DNA from: Tenacibaculum holothuriorum
GTDB taxonomy: Bacteria; Bacteroidota; Bacteroidia; Flavobacteriales; Flavobacteriaceae
Length of the DNA: 64,000 bases
NCBI RefSeq assembly: GCF_002120225.1
Contig: NZ_LAPZ01000015.1
Location: forward strand, 52,357 to 116,356
Direction of reading: 5' to 3'
The position numbers were made by a program, and so were the translations under genes. Positions 16,803 to 25,962 of this stretch are shown piece after piece. Each line of letters opens with the position of its first letter. Position 1 is the stretch's first letter. Under the pieces are notes generated by a model. That model was not told where the DNA came from. It made no database searches and saw only the letters and a program-made list of their open reading frames with translations.

Positions 16803-18593
16803 ATGCCAACACCGTTAGAACTACAAATAAAAACATTACCCAATTCTCCTGGGGTATATCAATATTTTGATAAAGATGATGTAATTATTTATGTTGGAAA
16901 AGCTAAGAACTTAAAAAAACGGGTTTCGTCGTATTTTACTAAAAATCACGAGTACGGAAAAACACGTGTTCTGGTAAAAAAAATTGTTCGATTAGAACAT
17001 ATTGTTGTTGATACCGAGACAGATGCTTTGTTATTAGAAAATAACTTGATAAAAAAGTACCAACCACGATACAATGTAATGTTGAAGGATGATAAAACCT
17101 ATCCGTGGATTTGCATTAAAAAAGAACGTTTTCCAAGAATTTTTAGCACACGTAGAGTAATAAAAGACGGATCAGAGTATTTTGGTCCATATACCAATGT
17201 TAGAACTGTAAAAGCTTTACTCGATTTAATCAAAGAGCTATATACACTTAGAACATGTAACTACGATTTAAGTCAATCTAAAATAGATGCTCACAAGTAC
17301 AAGGTTTGTTTAGAATATCACTTAGGAAATTGTAAAGGTCCTTGTGAAGGTTTGCAATCTGAGGAGGAATATCTTCAAGATATTAAAGAAATCCGAAATA
17401 TTATTAAAGGAAATTTTAAAGAAAGCTTACAGAAGTTTGAGAAAATTATGCTCGATTTTGCTGCTGAAATGAAGTTTGAAGAAGCGCAAAAAATCAAAGA
17501 AAAATTAGCGTCGTTGCAAAACTATCAAGCAAAATCTACAATTGTAAATCCGTCGATTAATAATGTAGATGTTTTTTCAATTATTTCAGATGAAACTCAC
17601 GGATACGCTAACTTTTTTAAAATTATGAATGGAGCAATCGTTCAATCGTATACTACCGAAATAAAAAAGAAGTTAGATGAAACCGATAAAGAATTATTAG
17701 AATTGTTTATTGTTGAAACTCGTAATAGATTTAATTCGTTATCACGAGAAGTATATGTTCCTTTTGAAGTTGATTTAGGCGAAAAAATTAAAGTAAGTGT
17801 TCCGAAGTTAGGAGATAAAAAGAGAGTTGTAGAACTGTCAGAGCGAAACGCAAAGTATTATCGTCAAGAACAATTCAAACAAATAAAAATTGTTGATCCA
17901 GATCGTCATGTAAAACGAATTATGGGACAAATGCAAAAAGATTTACGTTTGCATGTTGAACCTAGACATATTGAATGTTTTGATAACTCGAATATTCAAG
18001 GAACAAATCCTGTTGCCGCCTGTGTGGTTTTTAAGGATGGAAAACCAAGTAAAAAAGAATACCGTCATTTTAATATAAAAACTGTAGAAGGTCCAGATGA
18101 TTTTGCATCTATGGAAGAAGTTGTATTAAGAAGATATAGAAGATTGTTAGACGAAGACAAACCATTACCACAATTAATTGTAATTGATGGAGGAAAAGGA
18201 CAACTATCATCAGCTTTAAAAAGTTTAGATGTTTTAGGTTTGCGAGGAAAAATAGCCATTATAGGTATTGCTAAACGATTAGAAGAAATTTATTATCCAG
18301 GAGATCCTGTTCCGTTGTATTTAGATAAAAAGTCAGAAACATTAAAGATAATTCAGTACTTACGAAATGAGGCGCATCGTTTTGGAATTACATTTCACAG
18401 AAATAAACGAAGTAAGAGTGCAATTCATTCTGAATTAGAGCAAATACCAGATGTAGGTAAACAAACCATTACCAATTTATTACGTACTTTTAAATCGGCA
18501 AAAAGAGTAAAAGAAGCTTCTTTAGAAGAATTGAAACAAGCAATTGGTAATTCTAGAGCTCAGAAAATTTATAACTATTTCCATAAAGAATAA
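16803..18593 (+). CDS. uvrC: excinuclease ABC subunit C
   Basis: UvrC makes both incisions in nucleotide excision repair. The N-terminal GIY-YIG nuclease domain is seen in LPNSPGVYQYFDKDDVIIYVGKAK split across residues 12-35. A UVR segment (about 200-235) follows, then the RNase H-like second nuclease (IECFDNSNIQGTNPVAACVV) and C-terminal helix-hairpin-helix motifs (IPDVGKQTITNLL). The length of 596 residues is normal. A TATTTTCG box at 16791-16798 lies only 5 bases before the ATG, so the leader would be nearly absent if it is used. Confidence 0.96.
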   Translation: MPTPLELQIKTLPNSPGVYQYFDKDDVIIYVGKAKNLKKRVSSYFTKNHEYGKTRVLVKKIVRLEHIVVDTETDALLLENNLIKKYQPRYNVMLKDDKTYPWICIKKERFPRIFSTRRVIKDGSEYFGPYTNVRTVKALLDLIKELYTLRTCNYDLSQSKIDAHKYKVCLEYHLGNCKGPCEGLQSEEEYLQDIKEIRNIIKGNFKESLQKFEKIMLDFAAEMKFEEAQKIKEKLASLQNYQAKSTIVNPSINNVDVFSIISDETHGYANFFKIMNGAIVQSYTTEIKKKLDETDKELLELFIVETRNRFNSLSREVYVPFEVDLGEKIKVSVPKLGDKKRVVELSERNAKYYRQEQFKQIKIVDPDRHVKRIMGQMQKDLRLHVEPRHIECFDNSNIQGTNPVAACVVFKDGKPSKKEYRHFNIKTVEGPDDFASMEEVVLRRYRRLLDEDKPLPQLIVIDGGKGQLSSALKSLDVLGLRGKIAIIGIAKRLEEIYYPGDPVPLYLDKKSETLKIIQYLRNEAHRFGITFHRNKRSKSAIHSELEQIPDVGKQTITNLLRTFKSAKRVKEASLEELKQAIGNSRAQKIYNYFHKE

Positions 18594-18597
18594 TCAA

Positions 18598-20799
18598 ATG
18601 AAAAAATTGCTGCTATTTTTAATATTATTTCCTCTGTTGCTGTTTGCTCAAAGGCAACAACCTAAAGTTGGTTTGGTACTTAGTGGAGGTGGAGCCAAAG
18701 GGTTTGCACATATAGGTGTATTAGAAGCTATAGAAAAAGCAGGGGTGCAAATAGATTATGTTGGAGGTACAAGTATGGGAAGTATTGTTGGCGGATTGTA
18801 TGCTGCAGGTTATTCTCCGAAGCAAATTCAACAAGTAATAGATAAAGAAGACTTTATGCAGCTTTTGCAGGATAAAGTTCCAAGAAGAGAAAAGCCATTT
18901 TTTAAGAAAAACTTTGGAGAAAAATATGCGTTTTCTTTACCGATTAAAAAAGGAGAAATCGGTTTGCCTTTAGGTTTGTCGAAAGGACAAAATGCACTTA
19001 ATTTATTAACAGAATTATTAGCTCCAGTAGATGAGATTAACGACTTTTCTAAACTTCCAATCCCTTTTTATTGTATTGCTACCAATATTGAAAACGGTAA
19101 ACAAGCTTTGTTAGAAAAAGGTTCTTTACCATTGGCAATTAGAGCGAGTGCCGCTTTTCCTTCGTTGTTAAATCCAGTAGAAATTGATGGTGAGTTATTG
19201 GTTGATGGTGGAATTGTAAATAATTTTCCTGCCGATGTAATGAAAGAAAAAGGAATGGACATTATTATTGGGGTAGATGTTCAAGGACAGTTGTTAAAGA
19301 GAGAAGAATTAGAATCTGTTGCTTCTATTCTCTTGCAGATAGTAAACTTTCAGATTTATGATAAATCTGCGGAAAGAGTTAAGCTTCTTAACGTCTATAT
19401 AAAGCCAGATGTTATAGATTATAGCGTTGTTTCTTTTGATAAAAAAAAGGAAATTTTAAATGAAGGCTATAAGGTTGCTAGAAAGTATCAATCGGTTTTT
19501 GATAGTATTGGTAAACTTCAAATAAAGAAACCGAGACCTAAATTATTATTAAAAGAAGAAAAGTTTTTAATTGATAGAATAATTATTAACGGAAATAAAA
19601 ATTATACTGATAATTACATTCTTGGTAAACTTCAACTAAAAAAAGGAGATAGCGTTTCTTATAAAAACATTTCAAAAAAGATAAATACGCTTACTGCGAC
19701 CAATAATTTTGCAAGAATAGATTATCATTTAGATAAATCATTTAGCGGAAAAAGATTAAGTATTCTTGTAAAAGAGGATGATGTACAAACCTATTTAAGA
19801 ATGGGGGTTCATTACGATTTATTGTATAAATCAGCGATTTTGGTTAATTACAATCATAAGAAACTTCTTTTTCAAAATGATGAACTATCTTTTGATGTTG
19901 GTATTGGAGATAGAATCCGTTATGATTTAGAATATCTAGTAGATAATGGATTAGCTCCTAGTTACGGTTTTTCTTCAAGATATAACTCTTTTAAGAGCAC
20001 TTTTCCGTTTAATGAAACGGTAAATAACATTAATATAAAATATGAAGATTTTACCAATGCAATTTATATACAAACTACTTTAGATAGAAAGTTTGCTGTT
20101 GGTATTGGTTTAGAAAATAAATGGATTAAAGCTTCTTCTAGAACGATTCTGACCAATAATGGAGAAGACACATTGTTTGATGATAGTAATTACTTAAATT
20201 CATTTGCTTTCTTAAAACTAGACACATTTGATAAAGAGATGAATCCAACAAAAGGATTTTATGCAGATATAGGGTTTAAATGGTTTATGTGGTCCGATAG
20301 AAATGATATCTTAAATAAGTTGGCAGTTAATAGTGAAGAATTTCATCAATTTTCTCAACTACAAGGTAGTATAAGTTTTGCTACTACTTTTTGGGATAAG
20401 TTGACTTTTCAGTACATTTCAGAAGCAGGTTATACTTTAGGAAGAAAAGCATCTCAAGTATTTGATTTTCGTTTAGGTGGTTATAATCAAAACTATATTA
20501 ATAACTTCAAGCCAATGTATGGTTATGACACTGCTGAACTTACTAATCAGTCGTTTTTAAGGTCTGAATTTAATTTTAGGTATAAAGTATTCAACAAACA
20601 ATATGCAAGCTTTATAGCGAACTATGCGAGAGTAGAAGAAGATATTTTTGCTGGTGGAAGTTTGTTTAAAAACACCAAATCGGGTTATGCCGTTGGTTAT
20701 GGAGTAGAAACTTTTTTAGGACCAATAGAATTAAAATACAGTTGGTCTCCAGACCATAAAGAACAATATTGGTTGTTCAATTTAGGATTCTGGTTCTAA
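18598..20799 (+). CDS. patatin-like phospholipase fused to POTRA and Omp85-type barrel
   Basis: After a signal peptide (about 1-17, FPLLLFAQ) comes a patatin domain: oxyanion loop SGGGAKGFAH (29-38), nucleophile Ser59 in GGTSMGS and catalytic Asp203 in VDGGIVNNFP. Residues about 325-400 look like one POTRA unit (IDRIIINGNKNYTDNYILGK), and the rest is an Omp85/BamA-like beta-barrel ending in LFNLGFWF. This is the architecture of the type Vd autotransporter PlpD, with the lipase carried outward by its own barrel. The ATG at 18598 directly precedes the signal peptide; a longer frame upstream only overlaps uvrC. Confidence 0.9.
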   Translation: MKKLLLFLILFPLLLFAQRQQPKVGLVLSGGGAKGFAHIGVLEAIEKAGVQIDYVGGTSMGSIVGGLYAAGYSPKQIQQVIDKEDFMQLLQDKVPRREKPFFKKNFGEKYAFSLPIKKGEIGLPLGLSKGQNALNLLTELLAPVDEINDFSKLPIPFYCIATNIENGKQALLEKGSLPLAIRASAAFPSLLNPVEIDGELLVDGGIVNNFPADVMKEKGMDIIIGVDVQGQLLKREELESVASILLQIVNFQIYDKSAERVKLLNVYIKPDVIDYSVVSFDKKKEILNEGYKVARKYQSVFDSIGKLQIKKPRPKLLLKEEKFLIDRIIINGNKNYTDNYILGKLQLKKGDSVSYKNISKKINTLTATNNFARIDYHLDKSFSGKRLSILVKEDDVQTYLRMGVHYDLLYKSAILVNYNHKKLLFQNDELSFDVGIGDRIRYDLEYLVDNGLAPSYGFSSRYNSFKSTFPFNETVNNINIKYEDFTNAIYIQTTLDRKFAVGIGLENKWIKASSRTILTNNGEDTLFDDSNYLNSFAFLKLDTFDKEMNPTKGFYADIGFKWFMWSDRNDILNKLAVNSEEFHQFSQLQGSISFATTFWDKLTFQYISEAGYTLGRKASQVFDFRLGGYNQNYINNFKPMYGYDTAELTNQSFLRSEFNFRYKVFNKQYASFIANYARVEEDIFAGGSLFKNTKSGYAVGYGVETFLGPIELKYSWSPDHKEQYWLFNLGFWF

Positions 20800-20807
20800 T
20801 GAAAACA

Positions 20808-20840
20808 AAAAATCCCGATTCGATAAGAATCGGGATTTTT
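20808..20840. terminator. bidirectional terminator between the patatin gene and RNase G/E
   Basis: An 11-bp perfect stem (AATCCCGATTC / GAATCGGGATT, loop GATAA) is extended by A and T runs on either side. Confidence 0.85.
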
Positions 20841-20862
20841 ATTTCATCATAAGATTTTTGCC

Positions 20863-22404
20863 TTATTTACTTTTCTTCTTCTTTTTAAAGAAAAATTTAT
20901 ATTGTAAATATTGGTAAGAATCTCTTGGTAATACTTTTATCCACTTTTTATGTTTCACAAACCATTTAAAACGAATAGAGTTAACTCCTTTGGTTAAATA
21001 AGCTGCGATAAAAGGATGAACGTTAAGTGTAATACTTGCATTATTACCATTATTCATAATTCGTTCTAATTCCCCTTCAATCTTATCAACCAAAACAATA
21101 GGAGCTTCTACTTCTCCATTTTTATTCGGATTCGGTTCGCGAGTTTTTATATGTAATTCAGGTCGTACACGTTGTCTTGTAATTTGTACTAAACCAAACT
21201 TACTCGGAGGTAAAATTTTGTGTTTTGTACGATCTAAAGACATCGCTTCTTTTAAGTGTTGATATAAAATTTGACGGTTTTCTGCCGATTTCATATCAAT
21301 AAAATCAACTACAATAATACCTCCCATATCACGTAATTGTAATTGGCGGGCAATTTCTGTAGCAGCAATTAAATTAACTTCTAAAGCAGTTTCTTCTTGA
21401 TTTTTAGCTTTGTTAGATCGATTTCCACTATTTACATCGATAACGTGAAGTGCTTCGGTATGTTCAATTACCAAATAAGCACCTTTGCTCATAGAAACTG
21501 TTTTACCAAACGATGTTTTAATCTGTCTTTCAATTCCGTATTTTTCAAAAATAGGAACTTGAGAACGATGAAGTTTTACAATGTTTTCTTTCTCAGGATA
21601 TATTTCTTGTAAATATTCCTTGATTTCTAATTTTAATGTTTCATCGTTGGTAATAATGCTTGTAAAAGAATCGTTCATTACATCTCTTAATATTGAAGAT
21701 GCTCTGTTTAATTCGCTTAAGATTTTTGTTGGAGTGTTATTGTTAGGTATGCGCTTGCATAAGCTTTTCCAACGATCTAACGAATTTTGTAAATCTTTAT
21801 CGAGTTCTGCTACCTTTTTACCTTCGGCAACAGTACGTAAAATAAGCCCAAACCCTTTAGGTTTAATGCTTTTCGCTAATTTTTTTAAACGCTCCTTTTC
21901 TTTATTATCTTGTATCTTTTGCGACACAGATACTCTGTCTGAAAAAGGAACTAAAACTAAATATCTACCTGCTATCGATAGCTCAGAACTAATACGTGGT
22001 CCTTTAGTAGAAATAGGTTCTTTTACAATTTGTACTAATAAATTTTGACCTGATTTTAGTACGTCGTTAATGCCTCCGTTTTTGTCGATATCATCTTCTG
22101 AACGGAAGTTCTTTAAAGTGAATTCTTTGTATTTACCAGAGCTTACTTTTTTAATAAACTTATTTAAAGATTGTACTTGTGGTCCTAAATCATGATAGTG
22201 TAAAAAACCATCTTTAGGATATCCTACATTTACAAAAGCAGCATTTAAACCAGTCATTACTTTTCCTATTTTAGCAAGAAAAATATCACCGACCGAGAAT
22301 TTATTGTCGCTTGTTTCTTTGTTTAATTCAATAAGTTTACCATCTCTTAATAAGGCAAAATCTATATCAGAAGAATTTGAACGAATTATTAATTCTGTTT
22401 TCAT
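20863..22404 (-). CDS. rng: Rne/Rng family ribonuclease without zinc-link cysteines
   Basis: The enzyme is a single-strand endoribonuclease for mRNA decay and rRNA processing. An S1 domain occupies about residues 35-130 (DIFLAKIGKVMTGLNAAFVN). The catalytic acids lie in HVIDVNSGNR and IIVVDFIDMKS. E. coli RNase E/G next has a CPxCxG zinc-link that holds dimers together, but here the segment reads KTREPNPNKNGEVEAP with no cysteine. The length of 513 residues fits RNase G rather than full RNase E, and no degradosome scaffold tail is seen. It is downstream of the small ribosomal gene and HU. Confidence 0.92.
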   Translation of the reverse strand: MKTELIIRSNSSDIDFALLRDGKLIELNKETSDNKFSVGDIFLAKIGKVMTGLNAAFVNVGYPKDGFLHYHDLGPQVQSLNKFIKKVSSGKYKEFTLKNFRSEDDIDKNGGINDVLKSGQNLLVQIVKEPISTKGPRISSELSIAGRYLVLVPFSDRVSVSQKIQDNKEKERLKKLAKSIKPKGFGLILRTVAEGKKVAELDKDLQNSLDRWKSLCKRIPNNNTPTKILSELNRASSILRDVMNDSFTSIITNDETLKLEIKEYLQEIYPEKENIVKLHRSQVPIFEKYGIERQIKTSFGKTVSMSKGAYLVIEHTEALHVIDVNSGNRSNKAKNQEETALEVNLIAATEIARQLQLRDMGGIIVVDFIDMKSAENRQILYQHLKEAMSLDRTKHKILPPSKFGLVQITRQRVRPELHIKTREPNPNKNGEVEAPIVLVDKIEGELERIMNNGNNASITLNVHPFIAAYLTKGVNSIRFKWFVKHKKWIKVLPRDSYQYLQYKFFFKKKKKSK

Positions 22405-22516
22405 TCTGAATAGTTTTTATGCCATCGCTAATAAAGCGAAGACGGATTAAAATTGTAAACACAGTATATACGATACCATGTTATGTCAATGAACTTTTAG
22501 TGTAGCCTAAGCAAAC

Positions 22517-22544
22517 GAAAAAGTAAGCTATTGCTTACTTTTTC
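22517..22544 (-). terminator. terminator hairpin that contains the stop of the small ribosomal gene
   Basis: A perfect 12-bp stem (GAAAAAGTAAGC / GCTTACTTTTTC) with a 4-base loop ends in a T run on the minus strand. Its 5' arm includes the last Lys codons and the TAA of the 29-residue gene. Confidence 0.75.
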
Positions 22545-22624
22545 TTATGACGATTTGCTCTTGCTCTTTTCTTTCTTTTGTGAGTAGAGATCTTAGCTCT
22601 CTTTCTTTTTTTACCACTTGGCAT
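22535..22624 (-). CDS. 29-residue basic ribosomal protein, bTHX-like
   Basis: The minus strand encodes MPSGKKRKRAKISTHKRKKR and a tail ARANRHKKK, giving 16 Lys/Arg in 29 residues. Very short basic proteins of this pattern (MPSGKKRKR...THKRKKR...RHKKK) are conserved in Bacteroidota, and I recall them as Thx-type 30S ribosomal proteins. The exact family name is less certain than the gene itself. It lies between hup and rng, and a terminator hairpin overlaps its stop codon. Confidence 0.8.
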   Translation of the reverse strand: MPSGKKRKRAKISTHKRKKRARANRHKKK

Positions 22625-22685
22625 AATTAAAATGTTTTAGTGAACCCCTATAATTAGGGTTTGGTTAATACTTTATTATAAATAA

Positions 22686-22985
22686 TTATTTTGTTTCTTC
22701 TACCTTTACCTTAGATTTTACTCCTTCAGTAAAAACTTTTGAAGGTTTAAAAGCAGGAATATTGTGTGCAGGAATCTTAATTGTAGTGTTCTTAGAAATG
22801 TTTCTTCCTGTTTTTTCTGCTCTTGTTTTGATAATAAAACTACCAAAACCTCTTAAATAAACATTATCGCCACTTTCTAATGCTTCTTTTACCTCTTCCA
22901 TGAATGCTTCAACAGTCGCTAAAACATCTGCTTTTTCAATTCCACTTTTATCTGAAATTTTAGATACGATATCTGCTTTTGTCAT
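22686..22985 (-). CDS. hup: HU family DNA-binding protein
   Basis: HU bends and compacts DNA as a dimer. The 99-residue protein has the normal HU fold: N-terminal helices (MTKADIVSKISDKSG, VLATVEAFMEEVKEAL), GDNVYLRGFGSF and the DNA-binding arm with KTGRNISKNTTIKIPAHNIPAFKPS, where the Pro of the arm intercalates in known HU structures. A short Lys/Glu tail follows. A perfect promoter box lies about 43 bases upstream. Confidence 0.95.
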   Translation of the reverse strand: MTKADIVSKISDKSGIEKADVLATVEAFMEEVKEALESGDNVYLRGFGSFIIKTRAEKTGRNISKNTTIKIPAHNIPAFKPSKVFTEGVKSKVKVEETK

Positions 22986-23027
22986 TGTTTATATATTTTG
23001 TTTGTATAACTTTAAAAATCGAGGATG

Positions 23028-23035
23028 CAAATATA
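23028..23035 (-). promoter_or_regulatory. -7 promoter box of hup
   Basis: On the minus strand TATATTTG matches TAnnTTTG exactly, 42 bases before the HU start codon. Confidence 0.6.
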
Positions 23036-23118
23036 TGATAATTAATCTATTCCGAAAATTTTTAATCTTAAAATTATCTAAGTAAAATAGTGTACTTTCG
23101 TGCTGCTAATTTCGTAAA

Positions 23119-24165
23119 ATGATTTTTCATAACAAACTAATATACTGGTATTTACAAAAAAACCGCGATTTACCATGGAGAAAAACACAAAATCCGTACC
23201 ATGTTTGGTTAAGTGAAATCATGCTTCAACAAACGCGAGTTGCACAAGGATTACCATATTTTTTGAAGTTTACAGAAGCTTTTCCAACCGTGTTCGACTT
23301 AGCAAAAGCCACTGAAGAAAGAGTGTTGAAACTTTGGCAAGGACTTGGGTATTATTCTAGAGCGAGAAACTTACATTTTACGGCAAAATATATTGCAAAC
23401 GAATTAAACGGAGAGTTTCCGAATAATTATAAAGAGTTATTAAAGCTTAAAGGAGTTGGAGATTATACGGCAAGTGCAATTGCTTCTATATGTTTTAATG
23501 AACCAGCTGCTGTTGTAGATGGGAATGTGTATAGAGTGCTTTCTCGTTACTTCGGAATTAAAGCTCCTATCAATTCATCAAAAGGAATAAGAGAGTTTAA
23601 AGAATTGGCTCAAACGTTAATAAATGTTGAACAACCTGGAGTGTATAACCAAGCGATTATGGATTTTGGTGCGTTACATTGTAAGCCTCAAAATCCGTTG
23701 TGTAAAGATTGTGTACTGTCAAATAGTTGTGTGGCTTTGGAAAAGGGTTTGGTTAAAGAACTACCTGTTAAAGAGAAAAAAATCAAAGTCAAAAAACGAT
23801 ACTTTAATTATTTAGTCGTTGTAACGAATGATAATAAAACAATTATTGAAGAACGAAAAGGAAAAGGAATTTGGCAAGGGTTATATCAATTTCCTCTAAT
23901 AGAAACTACAAAAAGTATTGAAATCAATGAATTGTTAGAAAACGAAGAATTTGATGCGCTGTTTCCTGAGCAAGCATCAGTTTCGTTATTTAATAAAAAA
24001 GAGATTGTGCATAAATTGTCGCATCAGCATTTATATACGAAGTTTTGGGTTGTAAAAACCGATAGCCATAAAAAAACTACGATTAATTGGAGCGAACTTG
24101 ATAAATATCCAGTGCCAGTTTTAATAGATAAGTTTTTAAAAGAGTTCGAAATAGAGAAAAGGTAA
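23119..24165 (+). CDS. mutY: A/G-specific adenine glycosylase
   Basis: MutY removes adenine mispaired with 8-oxoguanine. Visible are the catalytic Glu region SEIMLQQTRV, the helix-hairpin-helix LKGVGDYTASAIASI, the catalytic Asp in AAVVDGNVYRV and the iron-sulfur ligands in CKPQNPLCKDCVLSNSC (C-x6-C-x2-C-x5-C). The C-terminal third is the MutT-like domain that reads oxoG. A TACTTTCG box (23093-23100) lies 19 bases before the ATG. It heads the mutY-ssb-gldE-gldD group. Confidence 0.96.
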   Translation: MIFHNKLIYWYLQKNRDLPWRKTQNPYHVWLSEIMLQQTRVAQGLPYFLKFTEAFPTVFDLAKATEERVLKLWQGLGYYSRARNLHFTAKYIANELNGEFPNNYKELLKLKGVGDYTASAIASICFNEPAAVVDGNVYRVLSRYFGIKAPINSSKGIREFKELAQTLINVEQPGVYNQAIMDFGALHCKPQNPLCKDCVLSNSCVALEKGLVKELPVKEKKIKVKKRYFNYLVVVTNDNKTIIEERKGKGIWQGLYQFPLIETTKSIEINELLENEEFDALFPEQASVSLFNKKEIVHKLSHQHLYTKFWVVKTDSHKKTTINWSELDKYPVPVLIDKFLKEFEIEKR

Positions 24166-24173
24166 TTTTTGTA

Positions 24174-24181
24174 TATTTGAT
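24174..24181 (+). promoter_or_regulatory. -7 promoter box of ssb
   Basis: TATATTTG matches TAnnTTTG exactly in the 36-base gap after mutY, 20 bases before the ssb ATG. It suggests ssb-gldE-gldD can be transcribed without mutY. Confidence 0.6.
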
Positions 24182-24201
24182 TTTATCGAAAAACACAGCA
24201 T

Positions 24202-24639
24202 ATGGCAGGTACAATTAATAAAGTAATACTTATAGGGCATTTAGGCGATGAAGTAAAGATGCATTACTTTGAAGGAGGTAATTCGGTAGGGCGTTTTCCA
24301 TTAGCAACAAACGAAACGTATACGAATCGACAAACGGGTGAACGAATTACAAATACCGATTGGCATAATATTGTTGTAAGAAACAAGTTAGCAGAGATTT
24401 GTGAAAAATACCTTACTAAAGGTGATAAGGTGTATTTAGAAGGTCGTTTAAAAAACAGACAATATGAGGTAGACGGACAAAAACGTTATACTACCGAAAT
24501 TCATGTGCAAGAGATGACGATGTTAAGTTCTAAAAAAGAACAAGGAACAATGCCACAAGCTCAAACCAATGCACCAACGAATTCTGTAAATGAAGAACCC
24601 AATACATCATATACTGAAGATGATGATTTACCATTCTAA
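24202..24639 (+). CDS. ssb: single-stranded DNA-binding protein
   Basis: The OB-fold is clear (MAGTINKVILIGHLGDEVKM, TDWHNIVVRNKLAEICEKY, KGDKVYLEGRLKNRQYE). A Gln/Asn/Pro-rich linker leads to the acidic tail DDDLPF, which recruits repair and replication partners. The length of 145 residues is typical. It is placed between mutY and gldE. Confidence 0.96.
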   Translation: MAGTINKVILIGHLGDEVKMHYFEGGNSVGRFPLATNETYTNRQTGERITNTDWHNIVVRNKLAEICEKYLTKGDKVYLEGRLKNRQYEVDGQKRYTTEIHVQEMTMLSSKKEQGTMPQAQTNAPTNSVNEEPNTSYTEDDDLPF

Positions 24640-24657
24640 AAATAAATAAAACGATAT

Positions 24658-25962
24658 TTGTTGGAACCTGATCCCGAACCATTACAATTGTTATTACTTA
24701 GTATAGATTATGTAACTATGCTCAACTCAGTAGTACTTTTGGTATTACTTATATGTTCTGCATTGGTTTCTGGTGCTGAGGTTGCTTTTTTTTCCATTTC
24801 ATCAACAGAATTAGATTCACTTTCCGAAAAAACTAAAGGAAAAAGCACAGTAGTTAAGCTTTTAGAAAAACCCAAGAAACTATTAGGTACTATCTTAATA
24901 ACAAACAACTTTATCAATATTTTAATTGTATTGCTATTTGCTTCGTTAGGAGAAGTGTTTTTTAAAGGATTATCGGGTACAATTAAGTTTTTGGTAGAGG
25001 TTGTTTTAGTAACCTTTTTAATTTTATTATTTGGTGAAGTTTTACCAAAAGTATACGCAACACGAAACTCGATGAAATTTGCTGGTTTTATGTCGAAGCC
25101 AATAGCTTTTTTAAATGCAGTTTTAACTCCGTTGAGTTCGGTTTTAATTAAGTTAACCAATATAGTTGAGAATCGATTAGGGAACAAAAACAACAATCTT
25201 TCGGTAGAAAAATTATCACAAGCTTTAGAACTAACTTCTGATGATGCCACTACAAAAGACGAACAAAAAATACTAGAAGGAATTGTAAGTTTTGGTAATA
25301 CCGAAACTATTCAGATAATGAAACCAAGAACTGATGTTTGTGCAATTTCTAAAGATGCTAAGTTCGAAGAAGTGTTGTCAATTATTCTGAAAAACGGATA
25401 TTCTAGAAATCCAGTATATGAAGAAAATATCGATACTATTGTTGGGATTTTATACGCCAAAGATTTACTAGCTCACTTGAATAAAAAGAAATTTCAATGG
25501 CAAGATTTACTGCGAGAACCGTTTTTTGTTCCAGAAAACAAGAAACTGGATGATTTATTAAGTGAGTTTCAAGAAAAGAAAAAACACTTAGCAGTTGTAG
25601 TAGATGAGTATGGAGGAACAAGCGGAATTGTAACTTTAGAAGATGTAATAGAGGAAATTGTAGGAGATATTAATGATGAGTTTGACGATGACGATTTAAC
25701 CTACTCTAAACTCGACGAAAACAATTATATTTTTGAAGGAAAAATTACGATTAAAGATTTTTGTAGAGTGCTAGACGATGAAAATGAAGAGAAATTTGAA
25801 GAAGATAAAGGAGAAAGCGAAACACTTGCAGGTTTTTTATTGGAAGTTTCTGGGAAGTTTCCTAAAAAAGGAGAAAAAATAAATTATAGTAACTACACGT
25901 TTACTATTGAAGTAGTAGATAAAAAAAGAATTAAACAGGTTAAAGTAACAAGAAATGCGTAA
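24658..25962 (+). CDS. gldE: gliding-motility protein GldE (CNNM/CBS/CorC family)
   Basis: The 434-residue protein has a DUF21/CNNM membrane domain (about 1-190, several helices), a CBS pair (about 210-335, with VVDEYGGTSGIVTLEDVIEE) and a CorC/HlyC C-terminal domain. This architecture is shared by metal-ion transporters. The position directly upstream of gldD identifies it as GldE, reported to support gliding with GldD in Flavobacterium. The start is TTG: two TTG codons at 24658 and 24661 precede EPDPEPLQL, and there is no ATG before the first helix. Confidence 0.9.
   Translation: MLEPDPEPLQLLLLSIDYVTMLNSVVLLVLLICSALVSGAEVAFFSISSTELDSLSEKTKGKSTVVKLLEKPKKLLGTILITNNFINILIVLLFASLGEVFFKGLSGTIKFLVEVVLVTFLILLFGEVLPKVYATRNSMKFAGFMSKPIAFLNAVLTPLSSVLIKLTNIVENRLGNKNNNLSVEKLSQALELTSDDATTKDEQKILEGIVSFGNTETIQIMKPRTDVCAISKDAKFEEVLSIILKNGYSRNPVYEENIDTIVGILYAKDLLAHLNKKKFQWQDLLREPFFVPENKKLDDLLSEFQEKKKHLAVVVDEYGGTSGIVTLEDVIEEIVGDINDEFDDDDLTYSKLDENNYIFEGKITIKDFCRVLDDENEEKFEEDKGESETLAGFLLEVSGKFPKKGEKINYSNYTFTIEVVDKKRIKQVKVTRNA

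Noticed and set aside
18544..18597. Upstream extension of the patatin gene overlapping the end of uvrC
   Set aside because: The extra residues are non-conserved and precede a perfect signal peptide that starts at the ATG at 18598.
22405..22516. Possible RNA gene between rng and the small ribosomal gene
   Set aside because: Only a weak CGCT/AGCG pairing is present and no promoter or terminator of its own, so it is probably the rng leader.
22625..22685. AACCC...GGGTT pairing between hup and the small ribosomal gene
   Set aside because: It is a short stem without a T run directly after it. It may be a weak attenuator, but the evidence is too thin to list.
24708..25250. 180-codon open frame on the minus strand inside gldE
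   Set aside because: It is a shadow of the gldE membrane domain. The composition is low complexity and no start context is seen.
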